64,000 nucleotides of DNA, from contig OZ231126.1 of assembly GCA_965153355.1 (NCBI GenBank), forward strand, positions 38,378,001-38,442,000, given 5' to 3'. This DNA is from Flaccisagitta enflata (Eukaryota > Chaetognatha > Sagittoidea > Aphragmophora). Both the position numbers and the translations under genes were made by a program. Of the stretch, positions 53,033-63,035 are shown in pieces. The notes below the pieces were generated by a model, which ran no database searches, was not told the origin of the DNA, and saw only the letters and a program-made list of their open reading frames with translations. Position 1 is the first letter of the stretch. Every line of letters starts with the position of its first letter.

Positions 53033-54045
53033 TTTGACTATTGATTCGATAGTGACTTAGTGTCCTCATGCGGTATTGGGTGTCTGCATTACGCTTAGGG
53101 TTGCTTTGAAAGCAATGCTTTCATAAGCTAGGATAGGTATTGTTATGAAAGTTGGACAACATTACTGCTCAACCCTTGTCTTACTTAAGGATGAGGGCCT
53201 CTGGATCTTACGTAACCTAACGTTTGATAATAATCAAGAGTTGAATAATAAGAATCCATTTGATCAGTGACACAGTATCCATTATCTGAATGACAATGCT
53301 TTCGATTGACGAAAGAAACTTCCCCCACATCTATCATCAAGCGATTGTTTAACAAATAAACAATTATTGTATCACAATTTGATCGCGCAGTTCCTAGAAC
53401 ATCCAATCAATTAAAGATATATTCGTCAATTGGAAGGTGTCAGGGATCTAGATTCCGCATTTGCCAAAGGCGTAACGTAAATCAATGCTTGGTTGCAATT
53501 GCATTCATTTATTAGCTGTTTTAATCGTAAGTGTAATCGAAGGTTATAAAGAAAAGCACATGCTTTCGATTGCGTTTTCCTCCTTGGTAAATAACTTAGT
53601 TAATAAGGCTTTCCATTTGTCAGTCTCTTGGTCTGTAGCATTTATGGTCTACATGGGAATTCGTCCGCTGCACCTGTCCAGCTGCATGAAATCATTTCAT
53701 TAGGGTTGTTCCATTAGTACTTTTAAGATACTATATATGGAAATTTCAAGTCACGTACATGCTTCTCACAGCAACAAAGATCATAAATGAATATCAAGCA
53801 TTCTCCTTTAGTCCATTAAGTATCAGCCGCTCCAGTTAAGCAAGCCTGATTGGAGATGCACCATTTTCTTGAGACCTGTTCACTGGCGCGTTATCAAAGA
53901 CACGCAATAAGCGAGGTCTCCAGCTTAAAAGCTAGGCAACTAATCAATCATAAAACCAATTCATAACCGATGAGTTGTTGCATGACAGCCTATACGTACC
54001 TAATCCTCAATAGAAAAAAAAGTAAGATAGAAACGAATTGTAAAA
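53033..54045. other. Upstream region of XK-related-like gene; no other gene seen
   Basis: No repeats recognised. Short ORFs (- 53185-53406 and + 53485-53703, the latter hydrophobic) have no supporting features. The promoter of the gene at 54046 should lie here; no TATA or initiator motif is convincing. Confidence 0.3.
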
Positions 54046-54437
54046 ATGGAGAGACCAGAGACAGATGCTATGGACGATAGTTTTTTAAAGATATGGAAGA
54101 CTTATACAAAAATCATCTTGATTCTCGCGCTGCCTTTGATTGACTTGTTCACCGATATTTACACCCTCAATTTGTACTATGAGCCAAACAAATCATTGAT
54201 GGTGAAGGTGTTCTGCGCCAGTCTCTTTGTGATATCCCTTCACAACGTGATTTCTACGGCCTGCGGAGTTACTCGTATTTCCGCTCTTCACAGCCGAAGC
54301 AAACTTGTGATTTGGGGATCCAATGGATGGAAATGCGTAACCGTTGCTCTACATGCTATCGGAGTTGGCGGGATCCTCGTACCACTCGAGGCAATCTTGT
54401 CCACTCAGAAGCTTAGCCCAGAAATGATTTATGAAAG
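54046..54437 (+). CDS. XK-related-like membrane protein, exon 1
   Basis: ATG at 54046 in context AAAAATGGAG; donor GAAAG|GTAGGT (54438), phase 2. The 130 residues have a short acidic start, then a hydrophobic segment with charged residues, I-L-A-L-P-L-I-D-L-F-T-D-I-Y-T-L-N-L-Y-Y-E, the pattern of XK-family helix 1-2 (D-L-x-T-D). Further helices are V-F-C-A-S-L-F-V-I-S-L-H-N-V-I-S and V-A-L-H-A-I-G-V-G-G-I-L-V-P-L. The next exon supplies the E-S-x-P-Q motif, the XK-family 'E-x-x-P-Q'. XK-related proteins are multi-pass membrane proteins, some acting as phospholipid scramblases in apoptosis. The family call rests on motif order and topology. Confidence 0.55.
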
Positions 54438-54600
54438 GTAGGTTTTGAATTTCCATGCCTGAAGAACATTTTTAGCATTCGCAGGAGTAGTGTGCATTGA
54501 TTTCCATTGAGATAGAGGCAAGCATGATGTTATAAGGATGGACTTAGGAGCGCATTTAAGAGGAGGGACTGTATGGTTTTGGGGTTTTGATTAGTTTTTA

Positions 54601-55423
54601 ACGGGCAGGGATCCAGGATGAAAATATCTCAATTTTAAGGGTTTAGAATAAAAAAAAGACACCACTCCCAATTTTTTGCACAGGGTATCTGAAAAGGGTG
54701 TATAATCAGAATATGATATTCATTTTGGTCAAATAGTGGCCAACAAAATTAGAAATGGTTTTTTTTACTATAAATTGTGTTTTTTACTATAAACACATAG
54801 AATATTAAACCTTTTTTTATCAATATTGATTGAAACTGATGTATTTTGATCATTGGTACTATGCTGATTCAATTTTTGGTGTTTTCGACCAATTTTGGCC
54901 ATTTTTGAAAATTTGCACTTTTTTGTCATTTGCATATTGCGGTTTCGCATTTTTCGCTCACAACTTGAGCGTTTCTTATAGTAGCTCAATGAAACTCATA
55001 CCTGATGTATATTATAACCTAAGACACAGTCTTCAATGCTTTTTTATTAGAATTGTACAAATTTGGCTTATTCCCTCATAATTTGGCTTTTTAAAGCCAT
55101 TTTTAAGCTCCTTAGACATACAGAGAAATATAGAGAGTTCACCCAATTATCATTCTTCACAAGGGCTACACATGTTTGCAAAAAAAATCACAGAAATAAT
55201 GAAAGAAATACTGTTTTTAAAGCAAAAATAACAGTTTTTACCACAAAAAACCGTTTCTAATTTTATTGGCCAATATTGGACCAAAATAAATATCATATTC
55301 TGATTCTACACCCTTTTTATGACCACTGTGCAAAAAATTGGGGGTGGTGTCTTTTTTTTTTTTTTTTTTTTTTTTCTTTTTAGAAATTTTCATCCTGGAT
55401 TCCTGCCCGTTAATGGTAGACTG
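54601..55423. mobile_element. Palindromic MITE in intron 1 of the XK-like gene
   Basis: ACGGGCAGGGATCCAGGATG on the left pairs with CATCCTGGATTCCTGCCCGT on the right. CACCACTCCCAATTTTTTGC and GCAAAAAATTGGGGGTGGTG also pair, and arms continue to near GACCAATTTTGGCC. The right edge reads AGACTG followed by TA. Confidence 0.8.
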
Positions 55424-55487
55424 TAAGCCATTGTTGTAGAGGTTTTTGTGGATATGGCATTGTTGTTCTAGTGTTTGCAGACCCAAA

Positions 55488-56081
55488 CTATCTTTACCAA
55501 AAGAAGCGCGACACCTTCTATCTAGAATATCTTTGCTTCTAGAGAGGCTAGAGACTTTTTAAAAAAACCTAATTAATCTACTCAATAAGGTCTACACAAT
55601 ATGTCCAATCTGGAGACTGTACCTTAAAGCGTTTAGAAATGGCAAGCAGAAGAAGCCAAGTAGTCATTTTCAGAATTGATAAAAAAATTGTGAAAAAAGA
55701 ACAGGAAAAATTTCATGTAACTTTAACTTTGGAAAAGCTAAATACTTTTTCCAAAAAAAAGCAAAAAAATCTACATCAAAAAATCTAAAAGATGAGCGCA
55801 ATCTGGATTCTGTAGCTCAAGCCGTTTGGAAATGGCAAGCAAAAGAGTAGACCTATTTTAAAGATCATAGGCTCGCAATAACTGTGGAAAATGAAAAAAA
55901 GATCATCATCCCTGTTAATGAAGAAATGCAATAGAAATTGCATATTAGATTCACAGCCTGGTTTGTTTCTCATAAAAAACTCATTTGACTCACAAACTCT
56001 CTCCGTTAACCAAATTTTGTGAGCGTATGGTCAATAAATCATATTATTCCTAGGGTGTCGCGTTTCCTTTGGTGAAGATAG
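55488..56081. mobile_element. Palindromic MITE related to 38027-38236
   Basis: CTATCTTTACCAAAAGAAGC and, reverse-complemented, CTATCTTCACCAAAGGAAAC followed on both sides by GCGACACC. Inner arms repeat AGCCGTTTGGAAATGGCAAG / AAGCGTTTAGAAATGGCAAG in direct orientation. Outer flanks are AA and TG, so the TA duplication is lost or never existed. Confidence 0.7.
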
Positions 56082-56089
56082 TGGTTATT

Positions 56090-57148
56090 TTTTAGTCCCG
56101 TGCACGCGACTCTCTACCCGCTATGTCCGTCCGTCGGTCTTCGGTCTGTCAGTAACACTTTGCTTTTGTTGCGTTTTACGGGCGGTTTTTGCATTACTGC
56201 TCCCGCCAAAAAGATTGGTTAGCCTTATTCATCACAGGCCCTGCCTACCCGCACGCGACTTGTTTCAAAAACAAGGCGAACACCTAAAATACGCGTGCTG
56301 GACTTACTTGTTTTCTTAATTTCTTATAATTATCTATAATGATAAAATATCCTAAATCATGTTAAGTCTTCAAACCTAAAACCTATAAAATCACAAAAAA
56401 TTGACTTGGAATGACCTAGTATTTAGATGGCCCTAAATGACTTAAAATGAACAAAATGACTTAGAATGAATTATATGACAAAAATAACTAATAAAGACCT
56501 AGATGACCTAAAATGACTAAAAAGAATAGAATAACCCTGATTGATGTAATTGACAAAATTGACTAAAATGACCAAAATGACTAAGAATGACTTAGAATGA
56601 CTTGAAATGACTTGGAATGACTTGAAATGACTTGGAATGACTTGGAATGACTGGGAATGACTTGGAATGACTTGGAATGACTTGGAATGACTTGGAATGA
56701 CTTGGAATGACTTGGAATGACTTAGAATGACTTAGAATGACTTATGATAAGAAATGACTAAGAATGTCTTAAATTGACTTAGAATGACCTAAAATGACTT
56801 GAAATACCTTCACCTATAAGTCGCGTGCTGTACATAGATAACTTAAGATGACTTTTATTGACTCAAGATGACTTAAGAATGACTCAAGACGACTTTAAAT
56901 GACTTAAAAAGACATAAAATGACTAAAATGACTACATTGACTGATTTGACTTAAGTGACTTAAAATAACTTAGAATGACTTAGAATGACTCAGAATGACT
57001 TCAAATGACTAGAAAAAACTGAAAGTATAATAAAAAAGTAGTGTGACGTACGGACGGACCAACAGACTGACGGACCAACGGAACGATGGACCAACGGACC
57101 AATGGACCGACAAAGTGGGTTGTAGAGTCGCGTGCACGCGACTAAAAA
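56090..57148. repeat. Composite hairpin-flanked block with TGACTTGGAA minisatellite
   Basis: Left end TTTTTTAGTCCCGTGCACGC-GACTCT (inverted-orientation hairpin) with GTCCGTCCGTCGGTC; right end GTAGAGTCGCGTGCACGCG-ACTAAAAA (forward hairpin) with GACGGACCAACGG units. Between them, from 56383, degenerate ATGACTTAAAATGAC repeats contain a regular (TTGGAATGAC)n core at 56585-56740. Either one element with inverted hairpin ends, or two copies facing outward. Confidence 0.6.
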
Positions 57149-57424
57149 CATGGCATCACCTAAAATGAATTAAAATGAATTAGTTTGATGTAAAAAATGT
57201 AAGCGACAAAGGAGACCAGATGATAAATATAAGTAAAACTGATTGTAAATGACCTAGAATGACCCTAGATGACCCTGAATGACTGACTGAGAATGACCTT
57301 AAATTAAAATGACATACATGACCAAATTTACCAAATTACCAAGAATGCATGACTAAGAATGACTAAGTATATTCTTCAATTACTTATGATGACTTAAAGA
57401 AATGAAATTGATAAAAAAGTAAAA

Positions 57425-57548
57425 TTATGATCAACAGACCGACCAATCAACCGACAGATGGACAGACCAACCGACTGATAGACTGACCAACCAACCAACA
57501 GACGGAAGGATGGACAAAGCAGGGTGGAGAGTCGCGTGCACGCGACTA
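57425..57548. repeat. Hairpin-ended dispersed repeat
   Basis: CAGACCGACCAATCAACCGAC units, then GGTGGAGAGTCGCGTGCACG hairpin and CGACTAATAAA. Ends about 120 bases before XK-like exon 2. Confidence 0.7.
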
Positions 57549-57670
57549 ATAAATCCAGGTAGACAATTTGCGCTTTTGAATACTTCAGTTTGTTTGTTTG
57601 TTGATTTAACTAAAAGTTTCATCCTATTCATATATCTGCTCACCGCATTAAAACTTTTATATTTTTGCAG

Positions 57671-57776
57671 ATTGGAGGATATGGAGGATTTTGCTACTTC
57701 AATCAGTTTGATTCATACAGTTTTTGAGTCGATCCCACAATTCTTTATACAAGTGGGTGTCATCATGGCACCCTTG
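57671..57776 (+). CDS. XK-related-like membrane protein, exon 2
   Basis: Acceptor ATTTTTGCAG (57661-57670), phase 2 in, restoring Arg with exon 1. Encodes L-E-D-M-E-D-F-A-T-S-I-S-L-I-H-T-V-F-E-S and I-P-Q-F-F-I-Q-V-G-V-I-M-A-P-L. The F-E-S-I-P-Q segment is the XK-family 'E-x-x-P-Q' helix. Donor CCCTTG|GTCAGT leaves phase 0, but the next exon found needs phase 1, so at least one exon between 57.8 and 63.0 kb is missing. Alternatively a weaker internal donor (G|GTGTCA at 57757, phase 1) is used. Confidence 0.6.
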
Positions 57777-57829
57777 GTCAGTTTGTGGCCTACCCAAATT
57801 TTTAGGTGTAACCAATGCGGCAATATGCT

Positions 57830-58365
57830 ACTCCCGCTAGACTTTCACTCCCGGCTATCTCTCCAGCCACTTTTGGCTTCTGACTCCTTTCTTCCCGGCA
57901 CTTAGTCCATTCCTCTCCACTTATTTCCTCCAACTTCTCTCTTGCCACTCCCCAGACTCCTATTCTGTAATTCCCGCCTCTTCTGCAACTTCCTCTTTCC
58001 TGCTACTCCCAATCTTCAACCTCTCCGACTCTCCCGTCAATCCTGCTCTCCCCCACTGCTGCTACTCCTGCTCTCCCGCTATTCCGCCCATCCCGCTATT
58101 CCGCCAAACCCGCTCCGCTCGCTCCTCCCGCTCCCGCAACTCCCGCTAGTCCCGCTCCCGCAATTCCCGCTACTCCCGCTCCAGAAACTCCCGCTCCTCC
58201 CGCTCCCGCTACTCCCGCTCCAGCAACTCCCGCTTCTCCCGCTCCCGCAACTCCCGCTCCTCCCGCATCCGCAACTCCCGCTTCTCCCGCTCCCGCTCCT
58301 CTCGCACCCGCAACCCCCGCTTCCGCAACTCCCGCTCCCGCATTTCCCGCTTCCCAAACTTTGGT
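57830..58365. repeat. CTCCCGCTCCCGCAACTCCC minisatellite
   Basis: 6- to 15-base units of CTCCCG(CTCCCGCAA) become regular from about 58070. Reverse complement of the minisatellite at 61140-62040, 3 kb away in the same intron. Confidence 0.85.
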
Positions 58366-58594
58366 AAAATCAAAAAAGAGAAAGAAAAAAAAGAAAATGA
58401 GAAATGACGAAAAAAAAAGAGAAAAAAGACAGAGAGAACAAGGAAAATAGGAAGAGAGAGAAAAGGATTAGGTGAAGAACGAAAGATGGAAATGATGAAA
58501 GAAAGAAAACAATGGAAAGAAAAAAAGAGAGAAAGGAAGACATAAAAAGAAGGGAAACGGGAAAAAAACTAGGAAGTAGAAATGGAAAACAGAA

Positions 58595-58815
58595 AGAATG
58601 AAAGAAAGAAAGAAAAAAAGAAAAAAAGAAAAAAAGAAAAAAAGAAAAAAAGAAAAAAAGAAAAAAAGAAAAAAAGAAAAAAAGAAAAAAAGAAAAAAAG
58701 AAAAAAAGAAAAAAAGAAAATAAGAAAGAAAGAAAGGCAGAAAGAAAGAAAGAAAGAAAGAAACAAACAAGCAAACAAACAAACAAACAAACAAACAAAC
58801 AAACAAACAAACAAA
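58595..58815. repeat. (GAAAAAAA)n, (GAAA)n and (CAAA)n arrays
   Basis: Octamer-like GAAAAAAA repeat (58607-58720), GAAA (58720-58762), CAAA (58763-58815). Confidence 0.95.
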
Positions 58816-59057
58816 TAAAAGAAAATCAAAGGAAAGATGAGGTAATGGATGTAAGAAAGGGTATGCAGAGAGAGAGAGGAAGACAAAGAAATTTAGTCAT
58901 TTCGTGGCGTTGAAGTTCCCTCATGGCGTCAATCTTTCACCACTAGAAATTTTAGAATTTCTGGTAACTTGCCATACAACTAAAAGAAAACAAAAATAAA
59001 CAAAAAAAAAAAAAAACTCTTTTGAAAGGCTAATTTTGCCTATGAATTTTAGAAAAA
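58816..59057. other. No gene seen
   Basis: Intronic AT-rich sequence of the XK-like gene with a poly-A run at about 59001-59015. Confidence 0.3.
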
Positions 59058-59230
59058 ACTTTGTCCGTCCTTCCATCGGTCGGTCAGTTGGTCAGTTTGT
59101 TGTTCTGTCAGTAACACTTTTACTTTATTCATGAATTTTATTTTTCCTCTCACTGCTCCTGCCTAGTGAACTTTATTATAGCCCCTGTCCATCTGCATGC
59201 GACTGGGGTAGACGTGTATCCGGCCTTGTC
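59058..59230. repeat. Hairpin-ended dispersed repeat, hairpin end lost
   Basis: TTTGTCCGTCCTTCCATCGG, GGTCGGTCAGTTGGTC, CACTGCTCCTGCC, CTGTCCATCTGCATGCGACT, TGTATCCGGCCTTGTC. Confidence 0.65.
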
Positions 59231-59237
59231 ATTTAAA

Positions 59238-59360
59238 CGCGTGCTACGCAAATCTACACCCCGCTTTGTCCATTGGTCGATCAGAGTCTGTAAGTCTGTC
59301 ATTCACATTCTACTTTTTTATGAATCTTGTAATATGACCTCAATGCCCCTACCCAAATGA
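59238..59360. repeat. Hairpin-ended dispersed repeat, decayed
   Basis: ACGCGTGCTACGCAAATCTACACCCCGCTTTGTCC-type start (59238-59270), ATTGGTCGATCAG, CAATGCCCCTACCC. Tandem neighbour of the copy at 59058. Confidence 0.5.
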
Positions 59361-59751
59361 TTGATTATTCTCCCTCGAGAATTTAAGAATCATTACAGAA
59401 AAATCGCTGAAATGAATGAAGAGGTTTTCGCGTTGAGAACATTATTGAGATACCATGTAGTGAATATCTAGATAATATCTATATGACTTGTGACAACATT
59501 GCTTTATTTAAAAGATACATAAAAACAAAGGATGAGAGTCTTGGGAACTCCCAATGGTGCTTAATCCGGACCCCTCACAACTATCCTTTATCATTATAAA
59601 GCATCACTATCAAAACAAAAAATGGTAAACATAGTCTTTCATATGCAGATAACCTACTCCCCGCAGAACCAAGTGCAGGATCTCAGAGTAATCCTATTGC
59701 ACAGTCACCTAGTCAAAACGCCTGATCCGAAAACCCCTTTAGTCTTTTCCC

Positions 59752-59752
<1 letters not shown>

Positions 59753-59817
<65 letters not shown>
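59753..59817. repeat. (TC)n microsatellite
   Basis: About 32 units of TC. Confidence 0.97.
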
Positions 59818-59820
<3 letters not shown>

Positions 59821-60239
59821 CGTCTTTCTCCAACAAAGAAAAAAGTCTAAAACAGTGAATGGCAAGGAATAATAAGGTATCGCGATTGGGCATTATCTTC
59901 CGGTCATCGACAACCAAACATCGGAAAATAGGGTCTCAAACCAAATTAAAACTAAAAACAAATGAGGAACTGAAATTGCAGCATATTCTGCATTTCTTTT
60001 TATTTCTAGTTGTTTGTTTCTTTTTTCTCTTTTCTTTTCATTGGCAACGATTTTCAGCAGTATTTTAAAAAGAATAAGAAGTATAATCTTGATACCTAGA
60101 TTTTTTTTATCATTACCCAGTACCGAGACCCTATACCGTTCCTCAGTACTGCCCCTGCCCGTACCGAGCTCCCGACTTCCGGTATCCAGCTCTGCCGTTC
60201 CGAGGGACCAGCCAACCCTGCCCATGGGGTCCCGCAAGG

Positions 60240-60356
60240 CATTGGGCATTGGGCCACTGGGCAGGGGCGGATATGCGCGTTTTCCCACTTTTTGACTGGT
60301 GCTGACAGACCAACGGACGGACAAAGCCTCTTATAAAGTTGTATGTCCGCAACAAC
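60240..60356. repeat. Hairpin-ended dispersed repeat, TTGCGGACA subtype
   Basis: CTGGGCAGGGGCGGATATGC, GCGTTTTCCCACTTTTTGAC, GACAGACCAACGGACGGACA, TTATAAAGTTGTATGTCCGC. Same subtype as 38265 and 46581, opposite orientation. Confidence 0.65.
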
Positions 60357-60443
60357 AAACCAAACAAAAACATATTTAAATCATGTGTTTACACAAAAGA
60401 GATTGAGTGAATTTGATTTAGAATGAGGCCAGTTTACTATATA

Positions 60444-61072
60444 CTACGCGAATCAATAAAAAAAAAAGAAAAAAAAAACAAGGCCGGATACACGGCTACC
60501 GAAGTTGCGTGCAGGTGGGCAGGGGCCATATTTGAGGTCACCAGACCATTTGGGCAGGAGCAGTGAGGTAAAAGAAATAAAATCATAAAAAAAAGTAAAG
60601 TGTGACCGACCAACCAACCAACCGACCGACCGACCGACCGACGGACAAAGCGGGTTGTAGAGTCGCGTGCACGCGACTAAAAACGCACTTTCAAATAGCT
60701 CATTTAGCCATACAATTTTAAGAAACTAATTAAAACCTTAGACCATTTTAAAGCCCTTAGAAAATACTTTCATTTGGCGCCAATCTGGTTATTCTATCTC
60801 TTTTCGTTTAGGAATGGCATTAGTTTGAGTAAAAATGTTGCCTATTTCAGTTTTGCAATCCCTATACTATGAAAAAAATGCATTTTAACTAAATAGTGCT
60901 TCTCTTTGCAGAGCTCCAGTTTCTTAACCGTTTGAGATACAGACCTGGGGTTGGTCTAGAATAAAAGATTTTACAAGATCTTTAAAAATGACTTAACTGA
61001 TAATAATCGGAATATTCTTTTTTATCTGTTTTATAAGTAAAGAAGCGCTTCTTCTCTTCCTTATTCGCGTGG
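60444..61072. mobile_element. CTACGCGAATT MITE carrying a nested dispersed repeat
   Basis: Left end TA-CTACGCGAATCAATAAAA, right end reverse-complement TA-CCACGCGAATAAGG. The interior from 60690 matches the element at 49489-49827, while 60476-60683 is an inserted hairpin-ended repeat. Nesting gives the relative age: the MITE is older. Confidence 0.75.
60476..60683. repeat. Hairpin-ended dispersed repeat, well-preserved
   Basis: AACAAGGCCGGATACACGGC start, GTGCAGGTGGGCAGGGGCC, GGCAGGAGCAGTGAGG, CCAACCAACCAACCGACCG units, AAAGCGGGTTGTAGAGTCGC, GTGCACGCGACTAAAAAC end. Lies inside a MITE. Confidence 0.8.
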
Positions 61073-61139
61073 TACACTTCTGCAGGAGCAATAATTTGAA
61101 TAGATTCAGTAGATAAGAAAGGCAAGAAACAGAGGCGGG

Positions 61140-62040
61140 GATGGAACAGGCGGAGGTGGTAGGAGAGGAATAAGCGGGAGTGGGGGAAGTTGAGGCAGAG
61201 GGCGTGGGGGGCGGAAGTCGCGGAAGCGGGAGTTGGGGGTGGCTAAAGCGGGGGTAGCGGGAGTTGCGGGATTGGGAGGAGCGGGATTGGGAGATACCGG
61301 AGCAGGAGTTTCTGGAGCGGGAGGAGCGGGAGCGGGAGGAGCGGGAAGTACCAGAGTAAGAGGAGGAGGAGGAGGAGCGGGAGTTGCGGGAGCGGGAGTT
61401 GCTGGAGCGGGAGTTGCTGGAGTGGGAGTTGTGGGTGCGGGAAGAGCGGGAGCGGGAGGAGCGGGAGAGCGAGGAGCAGGAGTTGGAGTTGTAGGAGCGG
61501 GAGTTGCAGGAGCGGGAGGAGCGGAAGGTAAAGGAGCTAGAGGATGAGCAGGAGCGGGAGTTGCGGGAGCGGGAGAGGGAGGAGCAGAAGTGGGAGGAGC
61601 GGGAGCGGGAGGTACTGGAGCGAGAGGAGCAAGAGAAGCGGGAGCGGGAGTGGGAGAGGGAGCGGGAGAGGGAGGAGCAGGAGTGAGAGTTGCAGGAGCG
61701 GGAGTTGCAGGAGCGGGAGGAGCGGGAGGAGCAGAAGGTAAAGGAGCTAGAGGAGGAGCAGGAGCGGGAGTTGCGGGAGCGGGAGGAGCGGGAGAGGGAG
61801 GAGCAGAAGGTAAAGGAGCTAGAGGAGGAGCAGGAGCGGGAGGAGCGGGAGCGGGAGGAGCGGGAGAGGGAGGAGCAGAAGTGGGAGGAGCGGGAGCGGG
61901 AGGTACTGGAGCGAGAGGAGCAGGAGGACCTGGAGCGGGAGTTACGGAAGCGGGAGTTGCGACTGCGGGAGGGAGCAGTAAGGGAATAAGCTAAGCAGGA
62001 GCCGCGGGAGAGGAACTAGCGGGAGCTGGAGTAGCGCTGA
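61140..62040. repeat. GGAGCGGGAGTTGCGGGAGC minisatellite, 0.9 kb
   Basis: Units of GGAGCGGGAGTTGCGGGAGC with GGTAAAGGAGCTAGAGGA variants, including a longer-order duplication of GCAGAAGGTAAAGGAGCTAG. It gives open frames of Gly/Ala or Arg/Glu that are not genes. Inverted relative to 57830-58365. Confidence 0.9.
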
Positions 62041-62242
62041 AGCAGATAAAAGGTTCTTCGCTGGATTTGGGCTGGATTTGGGCTGGCCACAGGCTGTCCA
62101 TACCTCCATCATGGTCTTTGCAGGTACAAAGAATTTAGTTAAAAAATTCAAACGTCGGTCGTCCATCCCTCTTCTAAAAATGGTTACAGGCAAATTTTAA
62201 ATTACCACCTGTCCCTATCCATTTAACAAGTAGTCAATAAGT

Positions 62243-62453
62243 AGTCGCTTGCAGGTCGGCAGGGGCAGTAATTTGGGTGGGCAGGGGCAGTTTGTGGTTG
62301 AGCGGGTGCAATAATGTGACTGGGCAGGGGCCTTAATGCTCAACAATTGCCATTACAGCCTATTTCGCACCTTTGATTTTCGCGTTATGGATCTTCCTCC
62401 CTTCCAACTAAGGGACACACTATCTTTTAGAGTCACTTAGCAAGGGACTAAAA
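62243..62453. repeat. Hairpin-ended dispersed repeat, AGTCGCTT subtype
   Basis: AGTAGTCGCTTGCAGGTCGG, repeated GGGCAGGGGCAGTAAT phrases, and end TTAGAGTCACTTAGCAAGGGACTAAAAAG (62430-62453). Confidence 0.45.
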
Positions 62454-62588
62454 AGCGTACTAATGAGCTCAAGTTTATCCTCGCGAAACATGGCTGCCCG
62501 AGCCTTGAATTAATCCTTTTTAGCGCCGACTGCGCTTTCTTTGACGTTAAGATACTCAAACACCATTTTTCTTGCCCATACTTTTTTT

Positions 62589-62920
62589 GGCAGCGGCCCC
62601 AAAGGGCCAATGTCCTTTTAAACACAGGGGCAAAATTTGTATGTTTGTACCGTCTTTCCATCCCCCCTTGAGGCTTAAAGCTCTTTGCGGTCAGATACCA
62701 GCCCAATTAGGCCTGAAATGAGCTCTCTCAGGCCTGAGATGAGCTCTCTCTGGCCTGAAATCAGCCCTTTCAGGCCTGAATTTAGCTGTCTTAGGTCTGA
62801 AATTAGTTCCTCCAGACCTGAAATCATTCTTTGAGGCTTCAAATTTGCCTCCTCAGGATGTCTTGAAATTCACCCCTGTGTTCTACTAAACATTTGCCCT
62901 TTAGAGCCACTGTCCTGCTC
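62589..62920. mobile_element. GCAGCGGCC foldback repeat, copy 3
   Basis: GGCAGCGGCCCCAAAGGGCC and right-end complement of GACAGTGGCTCTAAAGGGC. CAGGGGCAAAATTT pairs with AAATTCACCCCTG. The centre is a CTCAGGCCTGAAATGAG-type tandem repeat (62705-62865). Confidence 0.7.
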
Positions 62921-63035
62921 TTACTCTACTTCATCACTTAATAATTACTAGCAGAGCATCGGTTACCTCTGACCATGTGCAATCCTTGGAAGGTTTAGTT
63001 CTTGTCATTTCATCATCCCATTTTTGTTTCAACAG

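Noticed and set aside
53485-53703. 72-codon hydrophobic ORF upstream of the XK-like gene
   Set aside because: Short, no conserved feature; could be chance in AT-rich DNA.
61233-61994. Gly/Ala-rich and Arg/Glu-rich ORFs of 60-134 codons
   Set aside because: All derive from the GGAGCGGGAGTTGC minisatellite.
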